A DNA stretch of 64,000 bases from Bombyx mori (lineage: Eukaryota; Arthropoda; Insecta; Lepidoptera; Bombycidae). The notes beneath the pieces were generated by a model. That model made no database searches and was not told the DNA's origin. It saw only the letters and a program-made list of their open reading frames with translations. The position numbers were made by a program, and so were the translations under genes. Positions 1 to 12,035 of this stretch are shown in pieces (within the stretch, counting starts at the first letter, position 1; each line of letters opens with the position of its first letter). The stretch spans positions 2,170,001 through 2,234,000 of the forward strand of contig NC_085116.1 in NCBI RefSeq assembly GCF_030269925.1, given 5' to 3'.

Positions 1-371
1 GCGAATCATGGCACAACTAAATAGCGGCAATCTAAAATATCTTCAGTTAGCAACATTAAAGATAACATAACACGATTTGATACATTTGTGTTTTTCTATG
101 GCATAGTCACATTAATATAAAAATACAAAACTACCCTTTCATGCTATATTTAATGTTGTCAGTTGTAGATATTTTGAATTGCCGCCATTGTAAGTAGTTG
201 TGTCACGATTCGATGGCCATACTCTAGTTGTTATACGAACCTGGAGACATGTGGATACCTCAATTTCATTGGAACCACGATTACCCTAAATATCATATAA
301 TCAATATTAATATTTAGAAATAAAATTCAAATTTATAAACGTGTATTGAAATGGTTCTTAACGATTAGAAA
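1..371. other. no supported feature
   Basis: AT-rich DNA in which I recognise no repeat family, open frame or RNA gene. Confidence 0.5.
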
Positions 372-540
372 TGTTTTTATTGCTTAGATGGGTGGAAGAG
401 CTCACAGTTCGCCTAATGTTAAGTGGTCACCGGAATCCATAGACTTCGACGACGTATATACCGCAGTCCACCTTGATACTAGAGTTCCACGTCTCAGCGC
501 ATTACCTACTGCTTGTCGGCACAAATAGGCAGGGTAATAT
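372..540 (-). repeat. SINE-A copy, diverged
   Basis: Matches the 3' half of SINE-A read on the minus strand (plus strand begins 'tttattgcttagatgggtgg' and continues to 'aaataggcagggt'). Several substitutions from the other copies make it an old insertion. Confidence 0.75.
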
Positions 541-1264
541 ATATGTAAGATTGGAAGAACACAAGGGTTTCAAGGTAGCGACGAACAAAAAAACAGAGCT
601 AAAGATAATAGCTTATCGACAACTAGAAATGAACGAATTCCAATGAAAGTAGATTTTCAAGAGCACATAAAATTTGAAGAATGAGAATACAGCTTTCAAC
701 AACTTTCGCTAAGCACAGATATAGCGAATATCTTCATCTGATACTACTAACAATTGTCACGCTTCTTCTAAGGGCAAATATTTAAGAGGTGCTTTTACAA
801 AATAAACTTTAACTTTCATAGTTTTAAGGTTGCGAATCGAATGGGTACGGGTAGCAGTATTACTTTCTTCGTAATCTGATAATTGGACAGTAAGTGTGTG
901 AAGTATTCGAGATGTCTGTCACACAGGATAAATTGATCTTAAAGAATTTTATGGAGATGATTTTCAAACGTGCGCGTGATTCTACTGGATTGTAGAATTA
1001 ACAATTAACTACTATATTGTAATTTAGAATTAAAAGTGTGCTCTGTATTAGAATTGAAACATTGGATGTCAATATCAAACATAATTTTTTTTACTGTCTA
1101 TATTTTGTAAACTTATGCAGTCTTTAACAACATCAATACACTGAAAATCGACTATAAACTGTTATCATTGACACACTTCTTAACGTATACATTTCACGAG
1201 AACAGAGACGTTTAGAAATTCGATTTGAACTCGATCCTCGAGAGAGCATCGCAAGGTATAAAGT
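541..1264. other. no supported feature
   Basis: AT-rich sequence between two SINE-A copies; no repeat or coding signal recognised. Confidence 0.5.
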
Positions 1265-1410
1265 TTTTCTTTTTTTTTTATTGCATAGATAAGTGGACGA
1301 GCTCACAGCCCACCTGGTGTTAAGTGGTTATTGGAGCCCATACACATCTACAACGTAAATGCGCCACCCACCTTGAGAAATATCAGTTCTAAGGTCTCAG
1401 TATAGTTACT
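1265..1410 (-). repeat. SINE-A copy, 5'-truncated
   Basis: A poly(T) run followed by 'ggacgagctcacagcccacc' marks the 3' end of a minus-strand SINE-A. The copy stops after the 'aaggtctcagtatagtta' block, so the 5' half is missing. Confidence 0.85.
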
Positions 1411-1619
1411 CTTTAACTGTACTGTAACTGTAGTAAATGTTTAATTACGAAAATATTTTATGAATTTTTCAAATCTACATGTTTCAACAGAAACGAACAG
1501 ATTTAAAAGTCGACCGTAGCAGCACTTACATTTTCTAGACTAACCATTAAAACTTAACGCAAATAAAATTTCTCTGTTAAATCACAAGAGCACTGTGGTC
1601 TTGTACCGATAAGGCGTCG

Positions 1620-1860
1620 TACTTAACCCTTAAACCTCAAGATGGCCTTAATTGGCGTCAACATATTATTCCTCCGGTGTTTTTATTCATAAATTCTTTC
1701 GATTGCTTCTTGCGGATTCCATTTGCGGATTGTTTTTGCGGAGTCGCTCGCTTGTGTGCAGTAAAAGTGAGCAATTAACATTATTTCGTATTTGACCATT
1801 GTCTTGCGTATCTGTTGGAGTACCAGCGCGCAGTTTTGACCTCCGAATCCGGTGAGTTTG
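1620..1860 (+). other. possible non-coding exon or unique block with splice-donor-like end
   Basis: A less AT-rich, non-repetitive block ending at about 1851 in 'gaatccg|gtgagttt', a near-consensus insect 5' splice site. There is no long open frame, so if it is an exon it would be untranslated. The call rests on composition and one motif; it could be chance. Confidence 0.15.
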
Positions 1861-2054
1861 TCCGCTTTATATGGTGTGACGAGTGCCTTTTAGTTTTTCA
1901 TATTGCAAATCAATGTTTTAGTATTGCAACAAGTCATCGGAATGAATAATTCAACGAAGTTTTGAAGTGGCGTGCGCAGAAGGAATTTCCATTATTTCTG
2001 GGCAATCATTGCTTTTGTTTCCAATAAAATCAAGTTCGATAGTTATTAATTAAT

Positions 2055-2174
2055 TATATAATATATATGTATAATTCTACTGCACGTGTGTAAGGTCACT
2101 GCAATCCTCCTAGACGGCTGGATCGACTTGAATGATTTTTTGTGTATGCAGGACAACGTCTGTCGGGTCTGTTA
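2055..2174 (+). mobile_element. degenerate Helitron-like 3' end
   Basis: The segment ending 'ctgtcgggtctgttagt' resembles Lepidopteran Helitron 3' ends (GGGTC...CTAGT) with CTAG changed to TTAG. No 5' end was identified. Confidence 0.3.
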
Positions 2175-2330
2175 GTTAATTATAATTATGCATATAAGGT
2201 TTCTATGTCATTCCCTGTTATTGTTAAAATACACGGTCATAATAATAAACCGATTCTTGTAGCTTTATGCGAGAAATAAAATTAAAACCTGTAATATTCT
2301 ATAGGTTACACGACAAAAAAGGAGGATGTT

Positions 2331-2655
2331 CTCAATTCGACTGTATATTTTTTTTATGTTTGTTACCTCATAACTTTTGACTGGATGAATCGATTTCGAT
2401 GATTATTTTTTTATTAGAAAGCTGACGCTTCCCGTGTGGTCCCATTTCAATTTAGCCCAGTTCTGATAATGGTATCCATGAGAAAACCATACAAGTCTTA
2501 AGTTTGCATTAAGTACATGAGCGACAAATAGATGAATAACTCAATAACTCAATATCACGCCAACCGATTTCGATGATAATTGTTTTTAATGTGTATTAAT
2601 TTGTTTTGGAATATCTTTTTTTTTGTATTTGAAGTCGGTTTTTGTTAAAGCATGT
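2331..2655. repeat. unclassified interspersed repeat
   Basis: Contains two versions of 'cgatttcgatgat' (about 2391 and 2567) and ends in a T-rich 'gaagtcggtttttgtt' block. I recall this kind of sequence as dispersed in moth genomes but cannot assign a family from the sequence alone. Confidence 0.3.
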
Positions 2656-3080
2656 CTATTTACAATTATGATCTCCATGTTTATTTTGTTTGTCAGTCCT
2701 AATCTTCGACTTCGACGTAATCTTCTTCGGAAGGTTTTCTTTGCCGTTCGAAGAAACAAATTGAACCTTTAATATTTGCTCAAGCATTTCGCACCTACAA
2801 ACGGTATGAATGAATGAATCAGCACGCTTTCTTTAAACATCGGCTTTCATTACCGACTGCAGTTTATCTAAACACAGTAAATTTTAAAGTGAAAACAATG
2901 CACCGCCTTTCTATTTCTCTAAATCAAACACGCTAGGGTTGCGGACGTTCAAATAATTCCCGTTTGACTCACTAACCATATGAATTCCATTTAGGAGTTG
3001 TTATTTGTTGCTTTTCTATTAGTTTTACTTATTGTTTTGAGTAAATAAACAAACAGAATATTATGATAAAATCATTAAAT
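2656..3080. other. no supported feature
   Basis: AT-rich flank of the MITE; nothing recognised. Confidence 0.45.
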
Positions 3081-3328
3081 ACATATCGACGCTTGAAAGG
3101 CAAACGTGACTAAGCGACAATAACTGCTTTGTACATAAATAATTCATAGGCAATAACTATATTCGATGCGCAAAAAAAATATATTTCTAGGTCTATTAAA
3201 ATCATTTCAATCCTACAGCTAGATTCGTTAAAATAGATTTTTTTTCAGGTATTTCAACTTTAAATTAATCTACTGTAAAGTTCACGCATTGTCGCTTAGT
3301 CACGTTTGCCTTACAAGCGTCGATATGT
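3081..3328. mobile_element. MITE candidate with 41-bp terminal inverted repeats
   Basis: Positions 3081-3121 and 3288-3328 are reverse complements over 41 bp with a single mismatch (core 'ggcaaacgtgactaagcg'). They enclose about 166 bp of AT-rich non-coding DNA. Long perfect arms around a short non-coding centre are typical of a non-autonomous DNA transposon. I could not define a convincing target duplication, so the superfamily stays open. Confidence 0.7.
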
Positions 3329-3804
3329 TCCAATGAATCTTATTATGAAACAAAATATTATATTGGCACAACAACAGTGAGTGAATGTAATAACAATAAT
3401 ACAATAAAAACTCTATTAATTTATATCTTACCGTTTTAAGCTATCCAGCGATATACAGACTTACTATACGACATTTTTAAAGAATCAACAAGTATTTTAA
3501 ATACATTGTAACTCGAACGCAAAATATTTAGAAATTAAAACATATTCGTTTTGTTGAACCTTACGTCTTATCTGGTTTCGTTATAACGGGTATTACACGT
3601 GTATGTACATTGTACGTACCATAAAGTAGGATTGCCTTATGAAGTCCGCTGTCGGACCACGGGCGCGGTTTTGAGTTACGACGTACTCCCGGTACTCTCT
3701 GGATTTACAGCGATTACATACACCATGCATCAAGTAGGATAAGTGACAATTCTGTTTTGCTTAATTTAGAACTGGATTTTCAATGTTTTTGAACGAGTAC
3801 AACC
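3329..3804. other. no supported feature
   Basis: Unique AT-rich sequence; nothing recognised. Confidence 0.45.
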
Positions 3805-4072
3805 GACTACCCACCCACCTTTCAAGCCGTAATGTATTGCTGCGGGACCATAAGACGCCCAAACAGTGATTACGCAAATTATAATTTTTGCGGGTATGAG
3901 ATTTTTTGTTACACGACGTTATTCCTTCAACATGGAAGTTTTACGTGAAAATTTGTTAAGTACATGTTTCTCTACAAAGTTTTGTTCCTGTCTGCGGATT
4001 TCGAACACTGGCCTAGCCACATTGCTCCATACAAATGTACCAAGCGTGTTATACTTTAGGCCACGACGATAT
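3805..4072 (-). repeat. SINE-A long form, diverged, internally deleted
   Basis: Read on the minus strand this copy starts with the tRNA-like head (plus strand end 'aggccacgacgat') and runs through the B-box-like 'gttcgaa' region and the 'gcaaattataat' middle. Its 3' half is reduced to degenerate pieces before 3865. Confidence 0.65.
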
Positions 4073-4076
4073 AACT

Positions 4077-4320
4077 TTTTTTTTTATTGCTTAGATGAAT
4101 GGACGAGCTCACAGCCCGCCTGGTGTTAAGTGGTTACTGGAGCCCATAGACATCTACAACGTAAATGCGCCACCCTGAGATATAAGTTCTAAGATCTCAT
4201 TATAGTTACAACGGCTGCCCCACCCTTCAAACCGAAACGCATTACTGCTTCACGGCAGAAATAGGCAGGGTGGTGGTACCTACCCGTGCGGACTCACAAG
4301 AAGTCCTACCACCACTAATG
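4077..4320 (-). repeat. SINE-A short form
   Basis: Nearly consensus copy, poly(T) at the left and ending at the recurrent boundary 'cctaccaccactaa'. It abuts the head of the older SINE-A to its left. Confidence 0.9.
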
Positions 4321-4782
4321 TTTAAAAATTTATTTAAAACACGAAAACGGCGTCTTGTAACTACTATATTATAATGGTAATACGATTAAATCGATTGAAC
4401 ACATCAATTTACATGCCGATAACAAGAGCATAGAAAGTGATATCATGATTGATTCGCAAAGGAAATTCTTGTTAACAAGGCCACATGGCGGATGTTTAGA
4501 TATCGAGAACAGAAGAACAACCTCTAAGTCATTACGGTTAGAGACAGTTTTTTATTATCCGTACCGGCGCAGTTACGACTTTTTCCTTTGTTTTGATTTT
4601 CTCATTGATTGAAGAAAGTCATTCGATCTTGCTATGCATGTGAAATTTCTGTGGCGTTCAATTATAAAGTATGCGCCTAGATATTTTATGATTATTTTTG
4701 ACGCCCGACAATGCCGAGTAGAATACTCTCTTGAAATCAAAATAATATGATAATATAAAGAAATACCGCACATATGGATATA
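4321..4782. other. no supported feature
   Basis: Spacer between two oppositely oriented SINE-A copies; no coding signal. Confidence 0.45.
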
Positions 4783-5015
4783 TAATTTGCGTAATCACTG
4801 GTGGTAGGACCTCTTGGGAGTCCGCACGGGGAGGTACCACCACCCCGCCTATTTCCGCCGTGAAGCAGTAATGCGTTTCGGTTCGAAGGGTGGGGTAGCC
4901 GTTGTAACTATACTGAGACCTTCGAACTTATATCTCGAGGTGGGTGGCGCATTTACGTTGTGCGATGTCTATGGGCTCCAGTAACCACGAAGCAATAAAA
5001 AAAAAATAAAAAAAA
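4783..5015 (+). repeat. SINE-A copy
   Basis: Runs from 'aatttgcgtaat' through 'actggtggtaggacc' to the 3' end 'gcaataaaaaaaaa'. The 3' portion has lost part of the 'cttaacaccagg' block. It is opposite in orientation to the copy at 4077-4320. Confidence 0.9.
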
Positions 5016-5469
5016 TATTGTTCTTTTTTATTTGGGTCAATTAAACAGATCAGTAGAAAAAAATACAAACTCCAGTATGCAATGACAAAAATATTACACG
5101 ATAAAAAATTATCTTCTCATCTCTCAATTCACTTCTTCCAAACGCGTCTCTGCACAAGTTTGACACCAAACCGAAGATAGTTTGAGCAATATTACGTTTG
5201 TAATCATTAAACCAATACATAACGATTGCGCAAAGGTTACTAGTTCTGTAATTAAATAGTTAAAACAAATACGCTTGTTCACACGAGGTTATTAACTATT
5301 GCACTTTATGCAAGGAAGGGTGATTAACAGATTTTTGTCGACGGTCCCGTATACTTTATATTGTCCTGAATTGATACACTTTTTGATAAATTCCAGTTAA
5401 TTTTACAAATATTTTTTAAGCCTCAGCAATGCTTGAGGCATTTAAAGCTCCTTTATATATATATTTATA
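5016..5469. other. no supported feature
   Basis: AT-rich, unique; nothing recognised. Confidence 0.45.
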
Positions 5470-5483
5470 CAAGCCTAATTTTG

Positions 5484-5865
5484 AAGGCGATTGCATGCAG
5501 CAGAGATGCGAATGTTGCGGTGGATGTGTGGAGTAACGAGAATGGATAGAGTACGGAATGAGTATGTTAGAGGAAGTCTGAAAGTGGCACCTGTGACAGA
5601 GAAGCTGAGGAGTGCGCGTTTGGGATGGTATGGACATGTAATGAGACGAAATGAAAATGAGGTTGTTAAGAGAGTGTTAACTATGAATGTGGAAGGATTT
5701 AGAGGAAGAGGTAGACCTAAGAAGAAATGGATGGATTGTGTGAAAGACGATATGGGTAGGAGGGGAGTGAGCGAAGAAATTGTATATGATAGAAGAGTAT
5801 GGAAGGAGCAAACATGTTGCGCCGACCCCAGGTGACTGGGAGAAGGGCAGGATAATGATGATGAT
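5484..5865 (+). pseudogene. 5'-truncated LINE, C-terminal reverse transcriptase tail (RTE-like)
   Basis: A dead 3' fragment of a non-LTR retrotransposon. The open frame ending at 5835 encodes a basic C-terminal tail with the recurring blocks 'WYGHVMRRNE', 'GRGRPKKKWMDCVKDDM' and the end 'CCADPR'; in full elements this follows the polymerase domain. No catalytic residues are present. A (gat)n tail ends at 5865. Flanking duplications 'aagcctaattttg' (5471-5483) and 'aagcttaattttg' (5866-5878), one mismatch apart, delimit the insertion. Fragments of the same family lie at 18207, 30929 and 48008. The RTE assignment is from memory of moth elements. Confidence 0.8.
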
Positions 5866-5878
5866 AAGCTTAATTTTG

Positions 5879-6169
5879 GTATCATTGATGACTAGAAAAA
5901 ATATTTTGTATAATCGAATTTACCGACTGTATATTTTTGGGTAAATAGACAAAGGGTCCTCATAGAACAAATATTATTAAGCGGTTAGTGAAAGATCGGC
6001 TATGAAGGTTAGAATAAATATTCGCATGTGACAATAATAGGTAGGTTGGTGATGGAAATCGCTTCACTACACGTCCTAATACCACTAGATGTGATGTATT
6101 CCGCAAATTCTTTTACACTTCGTTAGATCCCGTAACTTTATTCATGTAAGCTTCTCTAATAAGAATTTC
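5879..6169. other. no supported feature
   Basis: Unique AT-rich sequence. Confidence 0.4.
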
Positions 6170-6300
6170 ATCAGCTCCTCAGACGTCCACTGCCGGCAAT
6201 AGGCCTCATCCAAGGTGATCGCTCTAATGATCCTACACTGTCTACATCCAGCAGATTCCTGAGACCTTCAACGAGTCGTCGGTCCAGCTTCTGAGAAGCC
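6170..6300 (-). pseudogene. LINE 3' fragment, 'EAY-QQWT' family
   Basis: On the minus strand the sequence encodes a degenerate form of the LINE C-terminal motif 'EAYVQQWT' (here EAYCRQWT), seen more clearly at 16354 and 56939. Short and eroded. Confidence 0.5.
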
Positions 6301-7014
6301 TACCCATCACTAAGAACATAATAATAAAAATTACTAAAGCGTACGCCTATTGATATCCATAAAACTTTATCCTCTCATGATTTTGTTTACTCAAGGAACT
6401 CCAAAAACCTCACAAGCCAACGATTGAACACAATTTCTTTGTTCGTAACGACCTCAATATTATATTCGCGAGTGTTTTTATTATCCACAATAGAAAACAG
6501 CTATATAACTAGTTCGTTGTATAAATAAAACTTTAATTACAAGTTACGACAAGGACGCTGGAAGTAAATTATGAAATCATTTTTATTTGTTCTGTTTTGT
6601 AAATTCACGGTTATCAAAATAATGGTCGAGTGGGCATTTGTGACAGTGGCGTACTCTAATGCAGAGGTGATGCTTCCACGAACTCAAACATTTCAATATT
6701 TTACAAATGGCAAAGATATTGCTTGATGTCATTTTGTTTTCTTTTCTCTGGCATCTCGACCTATAATTTCTAGAAATAATTGTTTAAATAAGTTTTATTA
6801 TTATTATTTTAAGAGTAAAAGTACAGCGGCGGCATGCACGAAAAAGTGTCACGTTTCGCCTGAGCCTGAGCGTGCAAGCGAGAGCGGGGAACAAACGATA
6901 GAGAGGCACGATCGGCTCAATCGTTGGCTTGTGACACATTTATTTCTCTTCTCGGGTGATGTCAGAGCTTAGCTTATCACGTAACTCCGTAAACCGACTT
7001 TACAGAGAACCAAT
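6301..7014. other. no supported feature
   Basis: Mostly AT-rich; a slightly GC-richer patch at 6825-6965 has no recognisable repeat or coding frame. Confidence 0.4.
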
Positions 7015-7438
7015 GTTTTTTTATTGCTTATATAGATAGGCTCACGGGCCAGTTGGTATTAAGTATAATAGTTATCGCAGCCCATAAACATAAACAACGT
7101 AAAAGGGGCCACCCACATTGAGACATGAGTTTAGAACTCTCAGTTTTAGACCGGCTGCTGTACTTTTCAAACCGAATCGCAATATTGCGTCACGGTAGAA
7201 ATAGGCATGCTGGTGGTACACGTGTGGGCTCAAAAAGCGCCCTGCCCTACCATCAGTAATTACGTAAATTTTTGTTGATTTGTTTTATCACTGTGAAAAT
7301 CGTCCGTGAACATTGTTCAGTACGTATGAATTTAGGATTTTTTTTGTTCTTGCCTACGGGATTCCAACACCGGCACAGCCGCATCGCCCGACACGAATGC
7401 ACCAAGCGTCATCATATCTTGTAGGCCATGACGACTTT
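7015..7438 (-). repeat. SINE-A long form, near full length, old
   Basis: Poly(T) at the left, tRNA-like head at the right. Read on the minus strand it contains 'tggcctacaag' (A-box position) and 'gtgttggaatccc' (degenerate B box). Many substitutions indicate age. Confidence 0.85.
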
Positions 7439-8984
7439 AGGATCTAGTTTAGGGATTTTTATTGCTTTAAAGGCAAAAAACATTTTGTTAAGTTTAAATC
7501 GTTTACAATATGCAGAGGGCGGATATACAGTGTGTTTTTTTTTGTAGAAATGTTCATATGCGTCCACTGGTCGAAACCGTTGGCTTGTTGTGGTCCCCAA
7601 GGGATGCGGTAACCACTAGATTTTGACAACAGGTGGGCTGGCCGTAGTCGTCTAGCCATTTACGACTTCAAAAACTATATCAAGAAAAATTACAGTCGCA
7701 CAAATATGGCCGCGCGTGGGACTCTATTTTGAGGTTACAGTCGAGTTCTCGCGATTAATTATCGATTCATTGCAATGCTTGTATTGATTTTAAATCGCCT
7801 ACGTGTAAAAACTATGAATGGCTGGAATTTGTTGGTAACAGAATAAATTAACGACTGGTTTTTATTTATGTTTTGCTTATTGCGCGTAGACTTGGCGAAG
7901 CCCTTATAAATGTTATTGGGGACATATGTTTGTTAGTCAGTAAAGTTGAAAGCAGCAACATATTTAAATTTAATTACATATTTAAAATTAGGCAAAAGAA
8001 TCTTAATATGTCAATAGCCTTTTGTTGCTCGCTATTAATCAAAACATACCTGTATGCTGTTGTTTCCTACTGTTATTAATCTACTGCTTCCCAATTTAAT
8101 ATGCTCTCCAAGTCTGAAAATAGACTGGAGAATTCCAAAGCGAGTAAGACTATGACGTCAAACCTTTTAACTGCTCAACAAAAGATGGGTTGTTAGTTCC
8201 TTTTCCCCTTTTAATTTATAATAGTAAAAACATCCAAAGGAGGTTTCTTGTGTTTAAATAAAAAATGTGGCCTTATTCCTTTGTCATGAGAGTTATTTTA
8301 ATACGCTTGGTACTTTAACCACGGCGTAATTAGGTATATATACGCGATATTGGTTTGGTAATGTCTGCATCCTGTACCATACGTCGGTGATGCTATTCAC
8401 CGCCTTTGAAAGCTTTTGAAGGCGTATTCAAAAGTACAGTACCGGCCCATTATTCGTAAAGTACCATTTATTAAGGATCGCATAATCATTCGATACGTAT
8501 CAAAAAGCACAGCTGCGGCAAGCAAAGCGAACTGCGATCGAGATGTCGAACGAGAATCGATTAATCATACCCTTCGCCGAAATAATTTTCAAGTCCTTTT
8601 CGAGTTACGCGTTGAAGAATTATAAATAAGCCATTACAAAACGCAGCTCAGCAGAGCTTTTTTTAAGTTTTGTTTTCGTTCGCGTTATTATTAGCTTATA
8701 ATTCGGTTTTTTTTTTTCTTTACTGTTCGTATATTTATCGTTATTCTGTGCTTTCGATTGATATTAAAAGCTAATAAAGAATGTACATTTTCCCAGAGTA
8801 TAAAACAGCGAATAGCACAGGCCAAATTATCTGAGCAGATAATAAACACAAGTTTCAGAAACGTCAAACGAATTGACAAGCCGTTGGTGTTTTTGTATTG
8901 CTTTAAAATCTAGATGGTCAAGCGGTCGCATGGTCCAACTGGGATTAGATTGTTACCGAAGCCTATGACGTCACAATTTGAATA
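7439..8984. other. no supported feature
   Basis: AT-rich region. Short open frames here lack codon-like composition, several begin at non-ATG codons, and none resembles a known family. Confidence 0.4.
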
Positions 8985-9185
8985 CCAACCTCCTCCTTGC
9001 GTCGTGTTCCTCAGTGCTAAGGGTCGTGACCTTTACGGAGCATTTTGATTGGACTATGTTTCTCCATTCCTTCCAGACCTGGATAGCGACATTGATGCTG
9101 GAGTCCAATGTCGTCTTAATTTGATCGGATCAGCGCATGGGACTACGCTCTCTAGGCCTCTTTCATCCACTTTGCCGGGGATGAA
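8985..9185 (-). pseudogene. LINE 3' fragment, same family as 50427-50728
   Basis: The reverse complement ends in 'gaacacgacgcaaggaggag', matching the 3' terminus of the LINE at 50427-50728. Upstream it encodes a degenerate C-terminal tail with conserved W and basic residues. Confidence 0.6.
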
Positions 9186-10920
9186 TGAATACCAGCCCCT
9201 ACCATAAAACACGACAATCCATTTTTGCTATTGTTCAGAGTTGTTCCAATGAAATGGGAAAACGCTCGAGTTCATTGCGAGAGAAATGGGCTGAATGATT
9301 TTTCCTACCCGTGAGACTCACGTTCCTTCTGGTAGTTTCAGTAGCCCTTAAACTCGTTTCTGCTAACAATAGAGCAGTTGAGCAGTAAGGCGTATGGAGA
9401 ACTAAGTAATCGTTTGATTGATGGTTCATTGAATAGAATGAAATGAAATTCTTAACAGTCACACCAAACACTTATAACAAGCATTGATTGCATAGATCGT
9501 GTTGCTCAATCGATGTTTTCACGTATTTTATTAATTAGTAATTTTGAGGTCGATGGTTTCGTATTGACGGTTTGATTTTAACGGTCATTGTTTACGCGAC
9601 CTTTAAGCCTATATTTTACTTCTTTTTTTTTTTTACTTTGAAATTCTGGTGGGAATAGCTGATTAATCAGAGGCTGGTGCGCAAGTTGCTCGGCGTCGCA
9701 GTACTGATTGATTCGTGACTGTTAGGCATTACTGAGCCGGTAGCCTTTTCCAAGCCTCGATATTTTTCCTGTTTTATGTTTGTATGTAGACAAAAATAAA
9801 TGTTTATTATTATTGCTATTATCACATCAGTCTTTTAGCGTTGTTCTGTAACCCTTTCAGAAAAAAACGAAAATCTATTGCGACTTCAACGGAACTCTTT
9901 TGTCGATGCATCCGATAATTTAAATTTGTATACTATGTTATTTACAAAGTTTAATAATGCGCTACCTATTACCAAATTAAAAAAGAAAACAAATAAACTA
10001 ATATGACGAATAAAAAAAACAACACCCTACTCTTCACGTTCCGGCCAAAGGAGCTAATGGTCAGTTTTAAATGTCCAAGACTATTAATTAGTCAAGAAAT
10101 TATTATTTATTTTATGGTAAACAGGAGCTGCCTCTTGACAGTAATTGACGAACATATTCTACGGTCTTGGTACAAATTCACTCAACCCTGGTTTAGTTGG
10201 TGTCCTTGCAACAAATACATACGATGGTCCTGTTGAAATTCTATAAGAACTAAAATAAAAGATAATTCAACATAATATATTCCCATGTGAATTATTGAGG
10301 CTCATTAGACTTCATTATTGTAAAACAAATCATATCGATCATGAAGTACCACTAACCTTAAAACAAACCGACCTCCTTGCGCATCAACTTTGCGCGCGCA
10401 AATTATTTACTGTCATTTTAAATGTTGTTTAATTAACATTAATAGCTGGTTTCGTTGGCCCTGACATCGTATCAAGGGTGGGAACGGGCGCCCTGTGTCC
10501 CGTGATAGGTTAAGGTTGTATTTCGTGAAGATAAATGTAGTTGATCACGCTATGCGGCGTTGCCAATTATCGAATAGTGATAATTTTTGGAAGTCGTACG
10601 TTTGGTAGATTACTAGAAATAATGACAGATTGGTAACAAAATGATATCTGATAAAATCAGATATCTGATGAACATTGACCGTATTATAAATTTGCCTTAT
10701 TTGTATAATATTTTAATTAGACTTACTGCGTTCGTGTAGTAAACGATTTTTACCTGCAACAGAAAATATTTTTTGTTAAATATCATGAAAAAAATATACA
10801 AATAGCTTAACATCTATTATCTATCCTGATGTTGAAGTATCTAGCTGGAACACGTTGACACCACAATAATACCATGAGATAAAATTCTTTATTGTTTCTC
10901 ACAACAACAATGTATTTGTT
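9186..10920. other. no firm feature
   Basis: Mostly AT-rich unique DNA. The stretch 9640-9810 ends with 'aataaatgtttattattatt' and could be a LINE 3' untranslated tail, but no coding part is visible. Confidence 0.35.
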
Positions 10921-10931
10921 GACGTATGTAC

Positions 10932-11129
10932 AGCCCACTGAGTTTCTCGCCGGATCTTCTCAGTGGGTCGCGTTTCCGATCCGGTGGTAGATTCTGCGAA
11001 GCACGGCTCTTGCTAGGGTTCGTGTTAGCAACGTCATCAGGTTTGAGCCCCGTGAGCTCAACTACTAGCCACGGTTACGCTGAAATAGCCTCTCAAGGAT
11101 ATCAGCTTAGGCAGGAAAAAAAAAAAAAA
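10932..11129 (+). mobile_element. Bm1 SINE, 5'-truncated, with TSD
   Basis: Standard Bm1 3' portion from 'cagcccactgagtttctcgc' to a poly(A) tail. The 11-bp target duplication 'gacgtatgtac' lies at 10921-10931 and 11130-11140. The copy is close to consensus, so relatively young. Confidence 0.92.
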
Positions 11130-11208
11130 GACGTATGTACTAATACGAATATATCAATCAAATACATACAATACCAACGATTGTTAATTCCCACTCTTAT
11201 TAGGATTT

Positions 11209-11655
11209 GTTTTTTTTTTGCATCATGGTTGGACGAGCTCACAGCCCACCTGGTGTTAAGTGGTTACCGGAGCCCATAGACATCTACAACGTAAATGCCG
11301 CCACCCACCTTGAGATTGAGTTCTAAGGTCTCAGTATAGTTACAACGGCTGCCCCGCCCTTCAAGTCGAAAAGCATCACAGCTTCACGGCAGAAATAGGT
11401 AGGGTGGTGGAACCTAGCCGATCGGACTCACAAGAGGTCCTACCATCAGTAATTACGCAAATTATAATTTTTCGGGTTTAGTTTTTATTACACGACGTTA
11501 TTCCTTCACCGTGGAAGTCAATCGTGAACATTTGTTAAATATGTATTTCATTAGAAAAATTGGTACTCGCCTGCGGGATTCGAACACCGGTGCAACGCTA
11601 AATATAAAAATGCACCGAACGTCTTATCCTTTAGGCCACGACGACTTCGACGACT
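11209..11655 (-). repeat. SINE-A long form, full length
   Basis: Best full-length copy. On the minus strand it begins with a tRNA-Arg-like head: 'gtggcctaaaggataag' matches the A-box region and 'gtgttcgaatcccgc' the B box. The middle and the short-form body follow, with poly(A) at the 3' end. The head supports a pol III-transcribed, tRNA-derived SINE. Confidence 0.9.
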
Positions 11656-12035
11656 TTCGTCATGTGTATCGCGTAAAAGTACCAGAAAACCATAACTCAA
11701 GAGGTGCATCAAAAGCAAAACAGTCAGTATTAAACGGAAGTCATGCGTCGGGCCCTAATCTTCGCGCATCGAAATGAATGTCGAATACCGATCAGCGATA
11801 GCCACCTAACTGCTTAACATCCACCCCTTTCTAGCTGGTGAGTCGCATCGTACATCAGAAAGAGACGTCCCATTGCTAATGAGCTGTAGAAATGCTTCCG
11901 ATGTAAGGGACAGTGAAATGTAGTGAAAGTGTACTTAGTTCCAACTAATATGGCTGAGCAAACACAGACATATTAGATGTAATTTTATAATGATTGTGTA
12001 CGCTTTCTTGTTAATCTTTGTACACGAGACTTTTT
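11656..12035. other. no supported feature
   Basis: Spacer between SINE copies; nothing recognised. Confidence 0.4.

Noticed and set aside
3866..4129. 87-codon frame
   Set aside because: It crosses the junction of two SINE-A copies.
5475..5885. 136-codon minus-strand frame
   Set aside because: It is antisense to the LINE fragment, whose sense frame carries the conserved residues.
11511..11777. 88-codon frame
   Set aside because: It runs through the tRNA-like head of a full-length SINE-A and out into the flank; not a gene.
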